A stretch of DNA of 64,000 bases, taken from the NCBI GenBank assembly GCA_011947345.1, contig JAAVTG010000411.1:1-64000 (forward strand), read 5' to 3'. Shown piece by piece: positions 43,360 to 54,416 of this stretch; positions within the stretch are counted from its first letter, which is position 1; each line of letters starts with the position of its first letter. The notes under the pieces were generated by a model that was not told the DNA's origin, ran no database searches, and saw nothing but the letters and a program-made list of their open reading frames with translations. The position numbers and the translations under genes were made by a program. The DNA comes from Phytophthora quininea (lineage: Eukaryota > Oomycota > Peronosporomycetes > Peronosporales > Peronosporaceae).

Positions 43360-44540
43360 TTAGGCCTTTTTAACTCTCTCCGTTGACAATATCGTTTTGT
43401 CAGCCGCCAAATGCTTTAATAAGTACACCATACCATCGCTGCTAAAGGCGCGCCTTGGCGAGGAAGAATTCTACAAGGCGGCGTTTGGACGTTACAAAGA
43501 CAACGGGAGGGGCGCTCTTGATATTACAAGCGCAGGACAGCCGCCGTGGAATTGGTTTTGCTATCTCGCCAGAAGTGGTCAAATATCTTCAGCGATACTG
43601 CGCTCACTCCAGTTGTATTAGACCCCTATAGATGTGCTTTCCCAGCCTAGGCCACGTTAATTTCATCACAGCCTACGCGTCACACAGTGACAGAAAGATT
43701 TATAAGGACCAGCTTTTTAGTGGTGCCAAACTTACACCCAGCTGCGGGACAACAAAATGTTTGGCCTTCTTGTCGATGTTCGAGGCAGTCACGGTTTGAC
43801 CGCAAAGCTTTGATGCAGTTCGACAGTGAAATCATTTTAACGCACACGATAGAACCATGTTCGCTATTCGATCTGCGCCTAAAGCATCCAGATAGCATTG
43901 CAAACGAGAGTTGTCAGAGTAGTCATCCATTCCCTCGTAAATTAAGTCACCTCACGCGCTAAGAATATCTCCTCTCTTCAGATGTACCGTGACAAGGTCA
44001 CCCAGTTTCGGTCACAAAACATTCCATTCACAGATATCAAGTTTTGTGGCGTCTTAGAAAGCAGAACAATCCCTGGAAGCTCTATCTCCTCACGCACAAA
44101 ATGCTCTCCATTCATAAAGTATCGGCGCAGCTGTTGCTGCTTCCCCTATAATGACCGCAAAAACGCCAAACTTCCTTTACAGAACTCTCAACTGTTTATC
44201 TGACCCTGGTGTAAATGTATAGAAACTATGTGGTATAGTTAATCTAAGAGAAATGTAAATGAGTGGTGGAGAGCCAGATGGCTACAGAGTCGAAATTTTA
44301 CACACGGTTAAGAGTTTCTTGTACCCTTCAAAGTCAACGCGCGGTTATGACTTTCGTGTAACCCCGTTACACTGACCGGGACAAACAACATATCTTTTAG
44401 AAGTTGCTGGGTAGGTAAACCAAGAGCACACATTGACTTACATCTTAGCCTAAGAATTACGTCCACAAATGGACGTTGAGTGTAAATTAAACGGGGCAGG
44501 CGTCGAAGAAAGTACTTACAGTCATAGTCAAACATAAATA
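43360..44540. other. Unassigned region between pogo elements
   Basis: Short frames occur on both strands (43397-43621 plus, 43687-43962 plus, 44308-44571 minus) and none shows a recognised domain. Probably decayed mobile-element sequence. Confidence 0.35.
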
Positions 44541-45383
44541 CCGACAACGACGCAAAAGCTGAGGAACACAAAACACGGACATTGGCTCGACTTCGTCGAC
44601 AAAGTTAATGTTGTTATAAAATCAGCTCATCTATTTGTTAGTGAATAATTTACCAATAAATAAAAACAATGGCTGGAAGCAGGGCAATCTTACGCTTCGG
44701 CAGAGTGGAGTGCAAATGTAGTTTAGATACCAATTTGAGGGGAAACAAACAAAGGGGCTACAAAATCAAGGTTAAGCTCGAATCGTTTGAGCGCATCGAG
44801 CAAGTAGGTGTCGCTCAAGTTGCGCAAGAGCTGAAGTTCCCCACGGCACCGTGGACGGGTGGTGGCAGCAGCGGGTGAAGTTGCGTTCTTTTCGAGGAAA
44901 CAAGCTCTCGAAGACAGTGAAAGGGCAGGGGCGAAGAGAAATTTTCCCATACACCCTTGCCTTGGTCACTTTTATGAAGGACACTCGCCGCGAGGAGGAT
45001 GTAAATAAAGCTTTTGTTTTTACTAACATGGTGTTGCTGGCTACAGTGGTTAAATTGCCCTCCCCCAAGAGCACCTCGGTGTGCCAGCCCTTAGACGTGA
45101 GGGTAATGGGGCCATTAAAGGCTCGGATTCGTGGCAATTCTATTTTCCAGACGGGACTGACAGCGACGGAAATAAAGGCCTCGCGCAGTAAAGGCGACAA
45201 TTGCTGCTTGGGATTCCCTTCCTATAGATGTGGTGAAAAGTGATTGTACGAAGGCTATTTTTAAGATCGAGGAGGCGATAGTATAAACAGTACATACATT
45301 TCGCATTGTTTTTGCTCTGTGCCGTTTCTAATTCTACTATTAGGATGCCGTTCATTGCATCCAGCTTTTTGTGTCGTTGTCGG
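44541..45383 (+). mobile_element. Internally deleted pogo/Tigger relative (non-autonomous)
   Basis: Terminal inverted repeats start CCGACAACGACGCAAAAGCT at 44541 and end in its near complement at 45383 (AGCTTTTTGTGTCGTTGTCGG). Both are flanked by TA (44539-44540 and 45384-45385). Inside, the plus strand encodes the same N-terminal helix-turn-helix (NKQRGYKIKVKLESFERIEQ, then VKLRSFRGNKLSKTVKGQG) and the last catalytic segment (STSVCQPLDVRVMGPLKARI). The central catalytic region is missing: the protein jumps from the DTRREEDV helix to ATVVKLPSPKSTSV. It is an 843-bp deletion derivative of a pogo element related to 41140-42834, in the opposite orientation, and needs a transposase from elsewhere. 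Confidence 0.88.
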
Positions 45384-45385
45384 TA

Positions 45386-47416
45386 ACGGTGGCGCAGCAC
45401 CCTAGAGTACCTCCGGCCAGACCTGCATCAAACAGCATGCGTCAGCTAAAAACCGAATACGGTTTTCGCCACGTGATAGGGGTGTCGTCCAATTAGGGAA
45501 CGGCACTTCGGCCCACATACCCATACTCCCGTATGACTGCGAAGAAAACCGCAGATCACCAAGTGCTACCAGATGTGGGGACTGGTTTGAGCGGTGGCGG
45601 AGTAAGTGTGTGTTGGTACGTGCGTGGGGAACGAGATGAAATTGAGATTGATGTATTGTTGTGTGGATTCATTGCTAGCTACGACGTGCGCGCCATGAAG
45701 GAGTCCTTGGGCTCTCCATGCCACAACATTCGAAGGAGAAGCACTCGTGAAAATGCAATGAACTTATTGTTGAATCCCAGCGGTATTTTTGCTGGCATGA
45801 ACACCCCTCAATCGTATAGGAGCTGCCAGTTTTTGTGCGACGGCAACTGCCAGAATCCCTAAGAATATTGCACACAGAATCTTAGGTACAGTAAGACACG
45901 AAATCTAGTGGTGTTGGCCACGATTGCGTTTACCATTTTATTATAAATTCACCTTCCACTTGAGGTGCGTATGTTCATATGGATGCGTAGGCAGCAACAG
46001 AAACAAACGTTGGGAATTTGAGTGTACGGATCGGTCGTATTCATCTACTCACCCATGCTTGATCACAAGCTAATCCCGACCGAGGAAGGAGCTCATATTG
46101 CTGATTGACTTTGCCCGCGTTGCACCCAGCTACAGGACCCTGCATCTGCGAACGGGCAAGGTGGTCCAAGCACCATAGTTTACGCTACAAGACAGGAAAA
46201 TGGAATAAGTATGTGTGCGAATTATTATTGAACAAATATATTATTTTGGGCGAAAACATACCGATAATGACCCAATATACCTGTTTACAAATCACAAGAC
46301 ATCTCACGTCGCATCGTACGTTGCTTGTCGCCGCCGAGCCCCGCACCGATTTCTTTTCTACGCGCAGCCGCTGCCAGCGGCCAGAGTGGCGCGCGCCGAG
46401 CAAAGGCAGCTTCTGGAGGACAGCGAGCTACTCAGAGCAGGTGCTGACGACGGAGAGCTGGGACACCGAAAGGCAACAAACCAAGTTTGTCTTAGTGGGT
46501 ACGTGAAGAGAAGCTCTGGGAAGGTGGCGAGGAGAAGATAAACGAGTATCGGAGGTACATTGTGGTGCAGTGCTGTCGCCGGGCACGAGGAGGACATCCA
46601 TCGCCATCCCACTCGCCAAGCAAGGCGTCACAACCTTGGTATGTGTATTGTCAGCACGGCGTCAAATGACGAAACTGGTTTTTGATGGCGTCTTCTTTCG
46701 TTGGTGCTGGCGTTGTAAGGGCAAATCTTAGAAGGCTACGGGAAACTCAAGCCGCCGCAACCATGCTGAGAAGGTTTATTGTGAGCTCAATATCGACTGA
46801 GCGGTGTCGGAGCTGGGATTCAGCTGGTGTGTTCTCGTGAGACCAATTAATGTCACCAATATTTTTTCACGGCAGTGGTTGCTGTTTTTATGACCATCAT
46901 CACGAGCCACAGATCTCCATCGTCAATGCGTTCCACATCACACACAACAACAAGAATCTCGTCACCACTCCGACTGGACGTCCACATTAATACACAGCTT
47001 CAAAATGCTTAATCGCACCGACATGACTGTAGCTGGGCAATGTGCACCCTACGATGTAGAGCAATAGCTTCTGGTAGCGTCGGTGCTTTGTAGTAGAGTC
47101 CACGTGTACGGAATGTGGCGCTCAATTCACGCTTTTTCGTGATTTGCCGCTGTTAAAAGCTGGTTTGTTCTACTCCGCGAGCACCACCATCGGAGCAAGA
47201 CATGACTTGACATACTGTATCTCGCTCGTGAGGATAATCGTGCCGCTCCTGTCTGCATGAACCTCTGGTTGGTCTCTCTCGCGTCCATCTTTTTATCCCA
47301 CAGCTGTATTGCCCGAAAATGCAGCTGCTACCATCTACTCAATGCATCCACAAGCCGCTTGGATTATCCACCAGTCCATATATTAGCAGCGTGATCAGCG
47401 ATGTATGAACAATAAG
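45386..47416. other. Gene-poor region downstream of membralin
   Basis: Frames of 60-130 codons are scattered on both strands (45533-45862 plus, 46105-46506 plus, 46358-46612 minus). They overlap each other and lack recognisable domains. A few plus-strand segments (for example near 46500-46640 and 46930-47000) look like protein remnants in shifting frames, consistent with old mobile-element sequence. No gene is called. Confidence 0.4.
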
Positions 47417-48866
47417 TTACAGCTCCCGGAACAACGGCTCTCGAGGACACATTCTGGAGATCTCGCCTCGGTCTAACGCGGGGATCTCGAAGCAATTCCA
47501 GAAGAAGAGCATGAGCTGCAGAAGCAAAATGCTCATAGCTCCCAGTGCGACGTAAGCAAACCCAAAAGGGAACGAGAAGAGGTAGATGTGGAAGATCGTG
47601 AACAGGCAAAAAAACAGCGGCGGGAAATACGCCTGCGATAGTCGCGACCGCACGCTGACTACGGAGAAAGACTCGCCCACCCACATGATCGTCATGACGC
47701 CGAAGGCTAGAAGCTGATCCTTGTACAGCTCAAACAGGAAGAACAGCATTCCCACCTGAGTCAAAATAAAATCAGAGCCCGATCAAAATCTTCCATGTCA
47801 AACAAATCGTACCAGGACGGGGACAAACATGAGCGACTGCGCAAAGTAGGTAACAACGAGACTTGTGAACGGAATTTGGAGCTGCAATCGGTTCTGGAAC
47901 AGCGCCGTGAAAGTTATCATGCGCTTCTGCGTTTCCATCAGCACAAACGCTACAAGCGCCGTGATGACGAAGAACAGGAACAAGATCGTGTGCGCGATCT
48001 TAAACTTGTGCGCGACCAACTTCAGCCACTGCAACAATTTTAACAATACAAACGTCAGTTTACATACTTCTCCATCGATTCTGACAGCTATACACGCACA
48101 CTCTCTGTCGCTGACGCTGGGTTGAACACTCCGTAGCTCATATCCACCAAAACTCTCGTATCTTCCCTGTAAAAATATCCCTTGGCGCCGAAGTGCTTCA
48201 GCAACTGGTTCAGCAATATCGTATCGTACCCAACAACTCGCTCTCTCAGTAGCGTCCACAGCGGAAGCTCATCTAGCCATCTCATCTTGAAACATTGCGA
48301 GTTCCTGGGCAGATGTAACGTGTCCAGCTGCACGTCTGTCTGCAATGTATCTGCATGTTCCAACAGCGCCAAAAGACTCTTCGTGGACGCGTATAGAAAG
48401 CTCAACTTCTTCTGTTCTTCAGCAGTCTCATTCGCCACTCCATAGGTCGTTGTATTAGGTCCCAAATATCCCGTAGAGAAGCTCCAACGAGCCTCTGCGT
48501 GCTCTGGAAGCACCTGCACCCTCAGCAGCTTGAACGGCTGCTCCTGAGCTCCGTAGGAGGCGTTCAAAGCCGGCAGAAACTGCTCTAGACAGCCCACTTG
48601 GCCATCAGCACTGATAAAACTCGAGTGCAGAAGGAAACACAACAGAAGCAGGTGGGAGCCCACCACAAACAGCAAAAGCTCGAGTCGTTCACGGTTCTGC
48701 AAGTTCATGAGCGATTGCACAAGGATTAACAAGGTCAGATGGAGAGTAAAAGGGTATGGTCGGATAGGGAATTGGCGGGGAAACTCACCTTGACACTCAG
48801 TAGTCGCTGGAACCAGTGCACGAGCTGCACGTGCAGCCGGAAGTACATCTCCTCCAAGTCGTCCAT
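47417..48866 (-). CDS. Membralin (TMEM259 family), four exons
   Basis: Membralin is a multi-pass ER membrane protein linked to ER-associated degradation. Exons fit at 48866-48789, 48696-48100, 48028-47813 and 47755-47417, with GT..AG introns of 92, 71 and 57 bp. All phases agree, giving 409 residues with no frameshift. The N-terminus (MDDLEEMYFRLHVQLVHWFQ) leads to a first membrane helix (LLLFVVGSHLLLLCFLLH). A large lumenal region follows with LRVQVLPEHAEARWSFSTGY and VGYDTILLNQLLK. The rest is a cluster of membrane helices (AHTILFLFFVITALVAFVLM, SLVVTYFAQSLMFVPVL, YFPPLFFCLFTIFHIYLFSF). The family match rests on this layout and the conserved WVGESFSVVSVRSRLSQAYF region. It is shorter than the human protein (about 620). 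Confidence 0.85.
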
Positions 48867-49004
48867 GTCTTGCGACCAAACGACACCTGAGACGCTTCAA
48901 GTTGGACCTAAAAATGTCAGTCTGAATCAGGGTACTCCATTTACATATCTCCAAACTCAGAATCTAGTTCTTGGCTACCCATTTTGGTCCAGACCCCTTT
49001 TGGC
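48867..49004. promoter_or_regulatory. Divergent promoter between membralin and the MAN1-like gene
   Basis: These 138 bp separate the start codons of two opposed membrane-protein genes. No exact initiator element was seen. The region is presumably a shared promoter. Confidence 0.5.
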
Positions 49005-51050
49005 ATGGACGACTTGGCCTCGGTCCGGAGCAGCCAACGCCAGCCCAAGCAGCGCAACAACGGCCCGTCCGAAGAGCGAATGAGAGGCGCCACCACCGCC
49101 CAGAAGCACTGGTCTTCCTCCTCCAAGCGCAAGCAGGGCGATGGAACGTCCGAAGCCACCGCAAAGAGCAGCAAGCGCCGACGAGTGCGGGCTCCTCCTG
49201 TTTCAACTACTCAGAGGACTCGAAACGACATTCCAGCCAGTAAGAAGTCGGAGCAAGCGAAGAAGCTGACGGCTCCTATCTTCAGTAGGAGCGCAGACCC
49301 ATCTGTGCAGAGTCCTGAGCCTAAGAGTGCAGTGGCGACAGTGATGAAGCACTCTTTCGAGGTGAGATATCACCCGACAGGGGCGAGTCTACTGGAGACG
49401 CCGCCGACGAAGCACGAGAGGCTGAAGGAGGAGGCTCCAACGAGACTGACGACTGCTGGAGGAGGTGAAGGCGTAGTGGACTTGAACGAGGTCGATGTGA
49501 GTCAGATGGAGATGCTGGAAGGGAACGACATCCTGCAGACATTGATGGGCTCCGCCACGCCCAGAGTTGGGCGCAAGTTCCCGTCCGAAGAAGCTCTCAC
49601 AGACAGTGAGCAGAAAGATAGAGACGTAATCCGACGACAGAGGATGAAGCTGAGAAGCCAATACTCGTCCATGAAGGCCAGCCCGAAGAGCAGTGAGGAC
49701 GTAGATTTCCGACTGGACGACGAGGTCTTTATGGCACCGACGAGAAGCGCAATGGTGGAGACTGGGCTGTTCCAGTCAGCACAGATCAAAGAGAATTACA
49801 TAATGCCAACTACAGAGAAGGAAGTCTCGGACGTATCAGCAGAAGAAGTGAAGAACGAGGAGCGAGCTCAGTTAGAAGAGGAAGAGGCTGAGACGGACGA
49901 GGAAACGACCGAGAGCAAGATCAACCGGCTGAGCAATGCAATGCAGTTGAACTGGCGGCAGTTCTTGCTGTGGCTGGTCTCTGGATCGCTGCTTTTGTGT
50001 GCGCTGGTTGTGGCGACGCCGTTCGTGCTCAAGATGCTGGAGCCGCCACTACCGTACTGCGACAGCGAATGGCTGGAGGAGATGGATAGCACTTTGGCGT
50101 TGGCGGATCCAGCTGAGCATTTCGATCGCTCGAAGGCACTGCAGCCGTTTATCACCACAACTGCAATGGCAGCTAGCTCTGCGAAATCTGCTTGCCAACC
50201 GTGTCCAGTCTTTGGGAGCTGCCTCAATGGCTCTGTGATTTCGTGTGCTCCGCCGTATGAGCTCCAGGATGGACTTTGCGTCGAGAACCCACAAGTGCAG
50301 GAAGACCTCAGTCAGCTTGCTCTTGGCATCCAAAAGTTTGTAGTCGACAAAGCTGCCAAGAACGTGTGCGACAATGTCTCGCTGTGGAGCTATCTTTTCG
50401 GTAGCGATAACACAGCGACAGCAAACGAGCTATCGACGTCGTCTATCGAAGTTCTGCTACTGGACGTCCAGGTCTTCGTGACAAGGACATTCTCATTCGG
50501 TAAGGCTGTCACGAGGCTGCCTCGTGAGTACGTGTTCAATCGCGCCTTAGACATGGCACTGCGTGAGTTGAAGGACATTTTCGTTACCGAAGACCAAACT
50601 CAACTCGTCGTGGGTGGAGGCGTCGTGCCTTGGTCGTGTCGTGCAAAGCACGAGCTGTACTCGCACATTAAACTCATTGCGATTGCGGTGGCGTTGGGCA
50701 CGTCGTTGGTGTTTGGTTACAGGCAGTTTCTGCTTTACCGCACTGAGCGGCAACTTGTCGACCGCTTCGTCAAGGAAGTTCGCTTTTTCTTGCTGGATCG
50801 GACGCGCAATCCTGAGAGGTTTTACCCGGCAGATCATTTGCGTGACAATCTGCTCGACAAACAGTATCCTCGGGACCATGCGTGGCTCCGCAAATCTGTC
50901 TGGCCAAAGGTGGCAGCCATCGTCAATGCAGACTCGCGACTTCGTTCCAGTGTCAAGAGGTACGAAACTACTGGCATTGATAGAAGCGAATATTGGACTG
51001 ATGAGTTATGTGTAGGGTGAATGGCGAGAACGTAGTGGTGTGGGAGTGGG
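49005..51050 (+). CDS. MAN1/Src1/Heh1-type inner nuclear membrane protein
   Basis: LEM-related proteins of the MAN1/Src1 family tether chromatin to the inner nuclear membrane. The start ATG at 49005 (MDDLASVRSSQRQPKQRNN) opens a long basic, Ser/Lys-rich nucleoplasmic region with RRR-type nuclear signals (SSKRRRVRAPP). A first membrane helix (FLLWLVSGSLLLCALVV) follows, then a lumenal Cys-rich segment (CQPCPVFGSCLNGSVISC) and helices. A second membrane helix comes next (LIAIAVALGTSLVFGYR), then a winged-helix-like domain (RNPERFYPADHLRDNLL, WLRKSVWPKVAAIVNADSRL). This two-helix plus winged-helix layout is typical. No N-terminal LEM or HEH fold is obvious. The frame slips near 51012 just after EYWTDEL and continues with RVNGENVVVWEWA, so the protein probably extends a little past 51020. 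Confidence 0.8.
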
Positions 51051-51317
51051 CCTCGTCGACGTCCCCAACATTTAGACGAACTGGAGCTGGACGAGTCCAC
51101 CGTGGACCTTCGAGACCGCGACAACCAGCACATTTCCATCGGTCGACTCCTGCCGGCGGACCCCGCCATCGGAAGAAACCCAGTCGAGCCAGCCTGCCGT
51201 GATCAAGTAGTTAGCGTAAGGAACTCTAAAGCTACTCCCAATTTTGACCGTTCAAATGCGGTATGTATGAAGCAGACATGCCCTATATTGACGGTGCGCA
51301 TAGATAACTAACTACAT

Positions 51318-52435
51318 CTAGTTGGCGGTGGGCTCAGCAGCGGCGCGTTTGCGTCGCTTCGTGACCGCAGCAGCAAGCTCCTTCAGCACGGAGACCGTGT
51401 CGTCCCAGTTGATGCAGGCGTCCGTGATGCTCTTGCCGTAGATGAGCTTGGACGGGTCGTCTCCCAGCGACTGGTTGCCCTCTACGATGTTGGACTCGAT
51501 CATGACACCAAGGATGTTCGTGTTGCCTTCTGCAACAATCCCAGCGAGGTAGCTGGCCACCTTTGGCTGGTTGGAGTGCAACTTGCGGGAGTTGCCGTGG
51601 GAGCAGTCGACCATGATTTTGGACGGCTGTTTGGCCTTGACGAGCTGCTCGGCCGCTTCGTTGATGTACTTCTCTTCGTAGTTAGGTCCGCTGGATCCTC
51701 CGCGCAGGATCACGTGGCAGTCTTTGTTGCCCTTGGTGCGCACAATCGATGCCAGTCCGTGCTCGTTGAGCCCCAGGAAGTTGTGAGGCTGCGACGACGC
51801 CACTACAGCGTCCACCGCCACCTTAGCGTTACCTCCCGTGCCGTTCTTAAAGCCCACAGGCATCGACAGCCCACTCGTCAGCTCGCGGTGCAGTTGGGAC
51901 TCGGTCGTGCGAGCTCCGATAGCTCCCCAGGAGATGAGGTCGGAGGTGAATTGAGGGGAGATGGTGTCCAGGAACTCGAGACTGACAGGCAGTCCCAGTG
52001 CGTTGACATCTAGCAGCAGCTTACGAGCGATGCGGATGCCCTTGTTGATGTTGAAGCTCTTGTTCAGGTCTGGGTCGTTGATGAGTCCCTTCCAGCCGAT
52101 GGTGGTGCGCGGCTTCTCAAAGTACGTGCGCATGATCACCAGCAGCTCTCCGTTGAGCTCGTCGGCCAGCGTTTTCAGTCGCTTGGCGTAGTCCATGGCA
52201 GCGGCCACGTCGTGGATGGAGCATGGGCCCACGATGACCACGAGACGGTCGTCCTGGCCGTGCAGGATGCGCGACACGGCCTCGCGACTGGCGTCCACCA
52301 GGTCGTGCACTTGCGGGGTCACTGGCAGCTCCTCCAGCACGCAGGCGGGCGGCACCAGAGGTTTGATGGCCAGCACGTTGCGGTCTTCCAGACGCTGACG
52401 CTTGGTGGCGCGGGGCTTTGCGGTTCAGGCTGCAT
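51318..52435 (-). CDS. 3-deoxy-D-arabino-heptulosonate-7-phosphate (DAHP) synthase, class I
   Basis: DAHP synthase joins phosphoenolpyruvate and erythrose 4-phosphate in the first step of the shikimate pathway. The sequence shows the AroF/G/H-type motifs: VIVGPCSIHD, MRTYFEKPRTTIGWKGLIND, WGAIGARTTESQ, GFKNGTGGN, HVILRGGSSGPNY, IMVDCSHGNSRK and GVMIESNIVEGNQ. The length of about 372 residues is right for the type. The start is the ATG at 52435 (MQPEPQSPA, then TKRQRLEDRN after one missing base near 52405); the downstream part is an unbroken frame of 352 codons. An oomycete core promoter element lies 24-38 bp upstream of the ATG. No intron is seen. Confidence 0.93.
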
Positions 52436-52458
52436 CTTGTCTTGTGTCGGTTGGACGC

Positions 52459-52473
52459 GAATTGCGGAATGAA
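52459..52473 (-). promoter_or_regulatory. Oomycete initiator/flanking promoter element of the DAHP synthase gene
   Basis: On the minus strand this reads TCATTCCGCAATTC, matching the core of the oomycete Inr/FPR consensus (TCATTYBNCAWTTT-like). It lies about 24 bp upstream of the ATG, the usual place. Confidence 0.65.
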
Positions 52474-53208
52474 ACGCCGACGAAGGTTTGGGTGGTGAGG
52501 GGGCAATATTTTGGATTTAGTGTATCAGGGGTAGTAGGATTAGTGGCGCGGGGGAGTGTTCATAGAACGTGTGTGTGGTGGTGAACACGCTTTGTGCGGA
52601 GACTTCCAGACGACGGAATCTGTCCAAGCTGTGGCTTGGTTGTGATTATCATAGGGACACACTCGAAGAACAGCCAAGTGAAGGTCCGCCCGCTCGGCAA
52701 AGTTCCGCCCATGGAATAAGATTGTGGATCGATTTCCTGTTGTGACAGCCATTGTTGGCGTGGGGTATTTCGTGAACAAAGTCGCATGGTTGATGTGAAG
52801 ATGGGTTGTGACATCGAGCAAAGGCAGCTCCTTTGAGAACGAGGCAACACCCAGTTTTTAACTCGTCTTGTAATTCGTCTTGACGGAATGGAGTTCAGGG
52901 CATCCTGTTTGCAAACTTGGAATGCTGAGGTTGGAAGGAGACGAGTCGAAGCGTTTGTTACAAAGTCTCGTTCCTGGCAGTCCTGCGTCCTGGCCAGCAA
53001 CCAGCGAGAATGCAAGTTGGACAATTCGAATCGAGTTCCGACTAGCGTATTGTTCAGTGGAAAGGATAGCAGGAATATCCACACACCGTAGCCTTCTTTG
53101 GTGATGCGTTTCATCTTCGCATCGGTAAATTGCCTTTGGCGGTTGTTTTACTATGGATGCGTGTTTGAAAACCTTGATTGATTATCAACTGGCGTCCTGA
53201 CGTGTCAA
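52474..53208. other. Unresolved region, possible broken gene
   Basis: The minus strand has overlapping frames at 52560-53114. The largest contains LVGTRFELSNLHSRWLLART and FQVCKQDALNSIPSRR, and a second frame contains IRIVQLAFSLVAGQDAG. They may be pieces of one frameshifted gene, but no family or splice model was found. Confidence 0.3.
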
Positions 53209-53795
53209 TCAGACACTTGTGGCACTGGCCGCCATCCGTGAAGCAAATTTCTTTCTGTTGAGCTCCATCAGAACCGGACGTCTGCTGCTTTCATTGATAA
53301 CCGCGAGCAGCATCGCGATCGAATTTCCAACGTCTTGGCACCACTCAAGTCGGTGCCACTCACCCGCGATACCCAAGAGCTGGCCATACGGCATCTTAAA
53401 AGCAAAAGCTGCCAGCGAGTCCTTCTCCTGTAGAGTCTTCACATTGGGGTGGAACTTCTTGGCGCCAGCGATCAGCCACGCCTGAAATGCGGCAAAGGAG
53501 GCATCCGCGGTTTCTTGCGGAGCGAAGGGCGAGTGTTTCCCCGTCAGCGCTGCATGGAGTTTCTCTCAGCTCGTGGTCTGGACGACGAGCGCTTCTTCGT
53601 TGGGCTTCAACTGCTTGAGCACTTGATTCACCAGCCGGATCGTCTCGGGGCTGAGCTTCTCACGGATCGACGCATCGACTTTCTCAATGACGACCGTCCG
53701 ATCAAGCTTCGGCTCGCGGGGGCTCGACACCGTTCCTAGACGGCAGAAGATGAACTGAACCACTCGACTTCTTCTTTTGTCAGGGACGGGGGCAT
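53209..53795 (-). CDS. Unrecognised small protein (frameshifted)
   Basis: Starting at the Met at 53795 (MPPSLTKEEVEWFSSSS), the protein continues after a slip near 53740 into EKVDASIREKLSPETIRLVN and LKQLKPNEEALVVQ. After a second slip near 53565 it continues into FAAFQAWLIAGAKKFHPNV, AFKMPYGQLLGIAGEWHRL and the end RKKFASRMAASATSV. The three pieces form a coherent helical protein of about 196 residues. I do not recognise the family. Confidence 0.5.
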
Positions 53796-53984
53796 ATTCG
53801 TCTTCTGTCCTTTAAAATTCATCAAATCTCACATCATTCATGAAGTTCGTCACCTTCATGCTTGCTGCTAGGCTGTGGTAAGCGATGACATCGTAATCGC
53901 ATCAACCTTCCGATCCCCATGAACAGCATCGGCTGTTGAATCTGCTCTGAGGCGTTGCTGCGACTTCAGAGGACTTTAAAGAGC

Positions 53985-54000
53985 GCTCATTCTCCAATTT
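53985..54000 (+). promoter_or_regulatory. Oomycete initiator plus flanking promoter region (exact match) of the Kazal gene
   Basis: GCTCATTCTCCAATTT matches the published oomycete Inr/FPR consensus at every position. It sits 30 bp upstream of the ATG, so transcription probably starts inside it. Confidence 0.85.
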
Positions 54001-54029
54001 CCAGAAGTACAACAAGCAGCAGCCAAGCC

Positions 54030-54416
54030 ATGAAGGTTTTCTTCTGTCTTCTTGCAGCACTCGCCGTCGTATCCACCAACGCTGCCAGCAATTGTCCGGG
54101 CGGATGTCCCGACGTGGAGCAGCCAGTCTGCGGTTCCGACGGCTTCACGTACTCCAACAAGTGCGAGCTGAGCATTGCATCCTGCAAGAGCGACGGCAAC
54201 GTGACCCAAGTCTCGGAAGGGCGGTGCCCTCGCCTGACGCTTCCTCCTTCCAAATGCGACTTCCTGTGCACGCACGAATACGACCCGGTGGGCGACGAGG
54301 TGGGCGACGAGGAAGGAAAAACTTACCCCAACCGGTGCGAGATGGAGCTGGCTCAGTGCCGCAAGAAGGCTGGGATCACGGACATGCCCACCAACTTCCC
54401 GTTGTTGTTGGAGTAA
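54030..54416 (+). CDS. Secreted Kazal-type serine protease inhibitor, EPI-like, left copy
   Basis: This is a 128-residue secreted inhibitor. A signal peptide (MKVFFCLLAALAVVSTNA) is followed by a complete six-Cys Kazal domain (CPGGCPDVEQPVCGSDGF onward) with Asp at the P1 position after the second Cys, as in Phytophthora EPI inhibitors of plant subtilases. A second, atypical domain (KCDFLCTHEYDPVGDE onward) has only four Cys, missing the third and sixth, which also fits EPI-type proteins. Domain 2 has a four-residue VGDE tandem repeat (12 bp) that is absent from the right-arm copy. Likely target: host extracellular proteases. The gene lies at the end of the left arm of the inverted duplication. 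No intron. Confidence 0.88.
   Translation: MKVFFCLLAALAVVSTNAASNCPGGCPDVEQPVCGSDGFTYSNKCELSIASCKSDGNVTQVSEGRCPRLTLPPSKCDFLCTHEYDPVGDEVGDEEGKTYPNRCEMELAQCRKKAGITDMPTNFPLLLE

Noticed and set aside
41137..45390. One large composite transposon from the two pogo-type TIR pairs
   Set aside because: Each element has its own matched TIRs and TA duplications, so they are separate insertions.
51576..52191. Plus-strand frames opposite DAHP synthase
   Set aside because: Complement of a strongly conserved enzyme.
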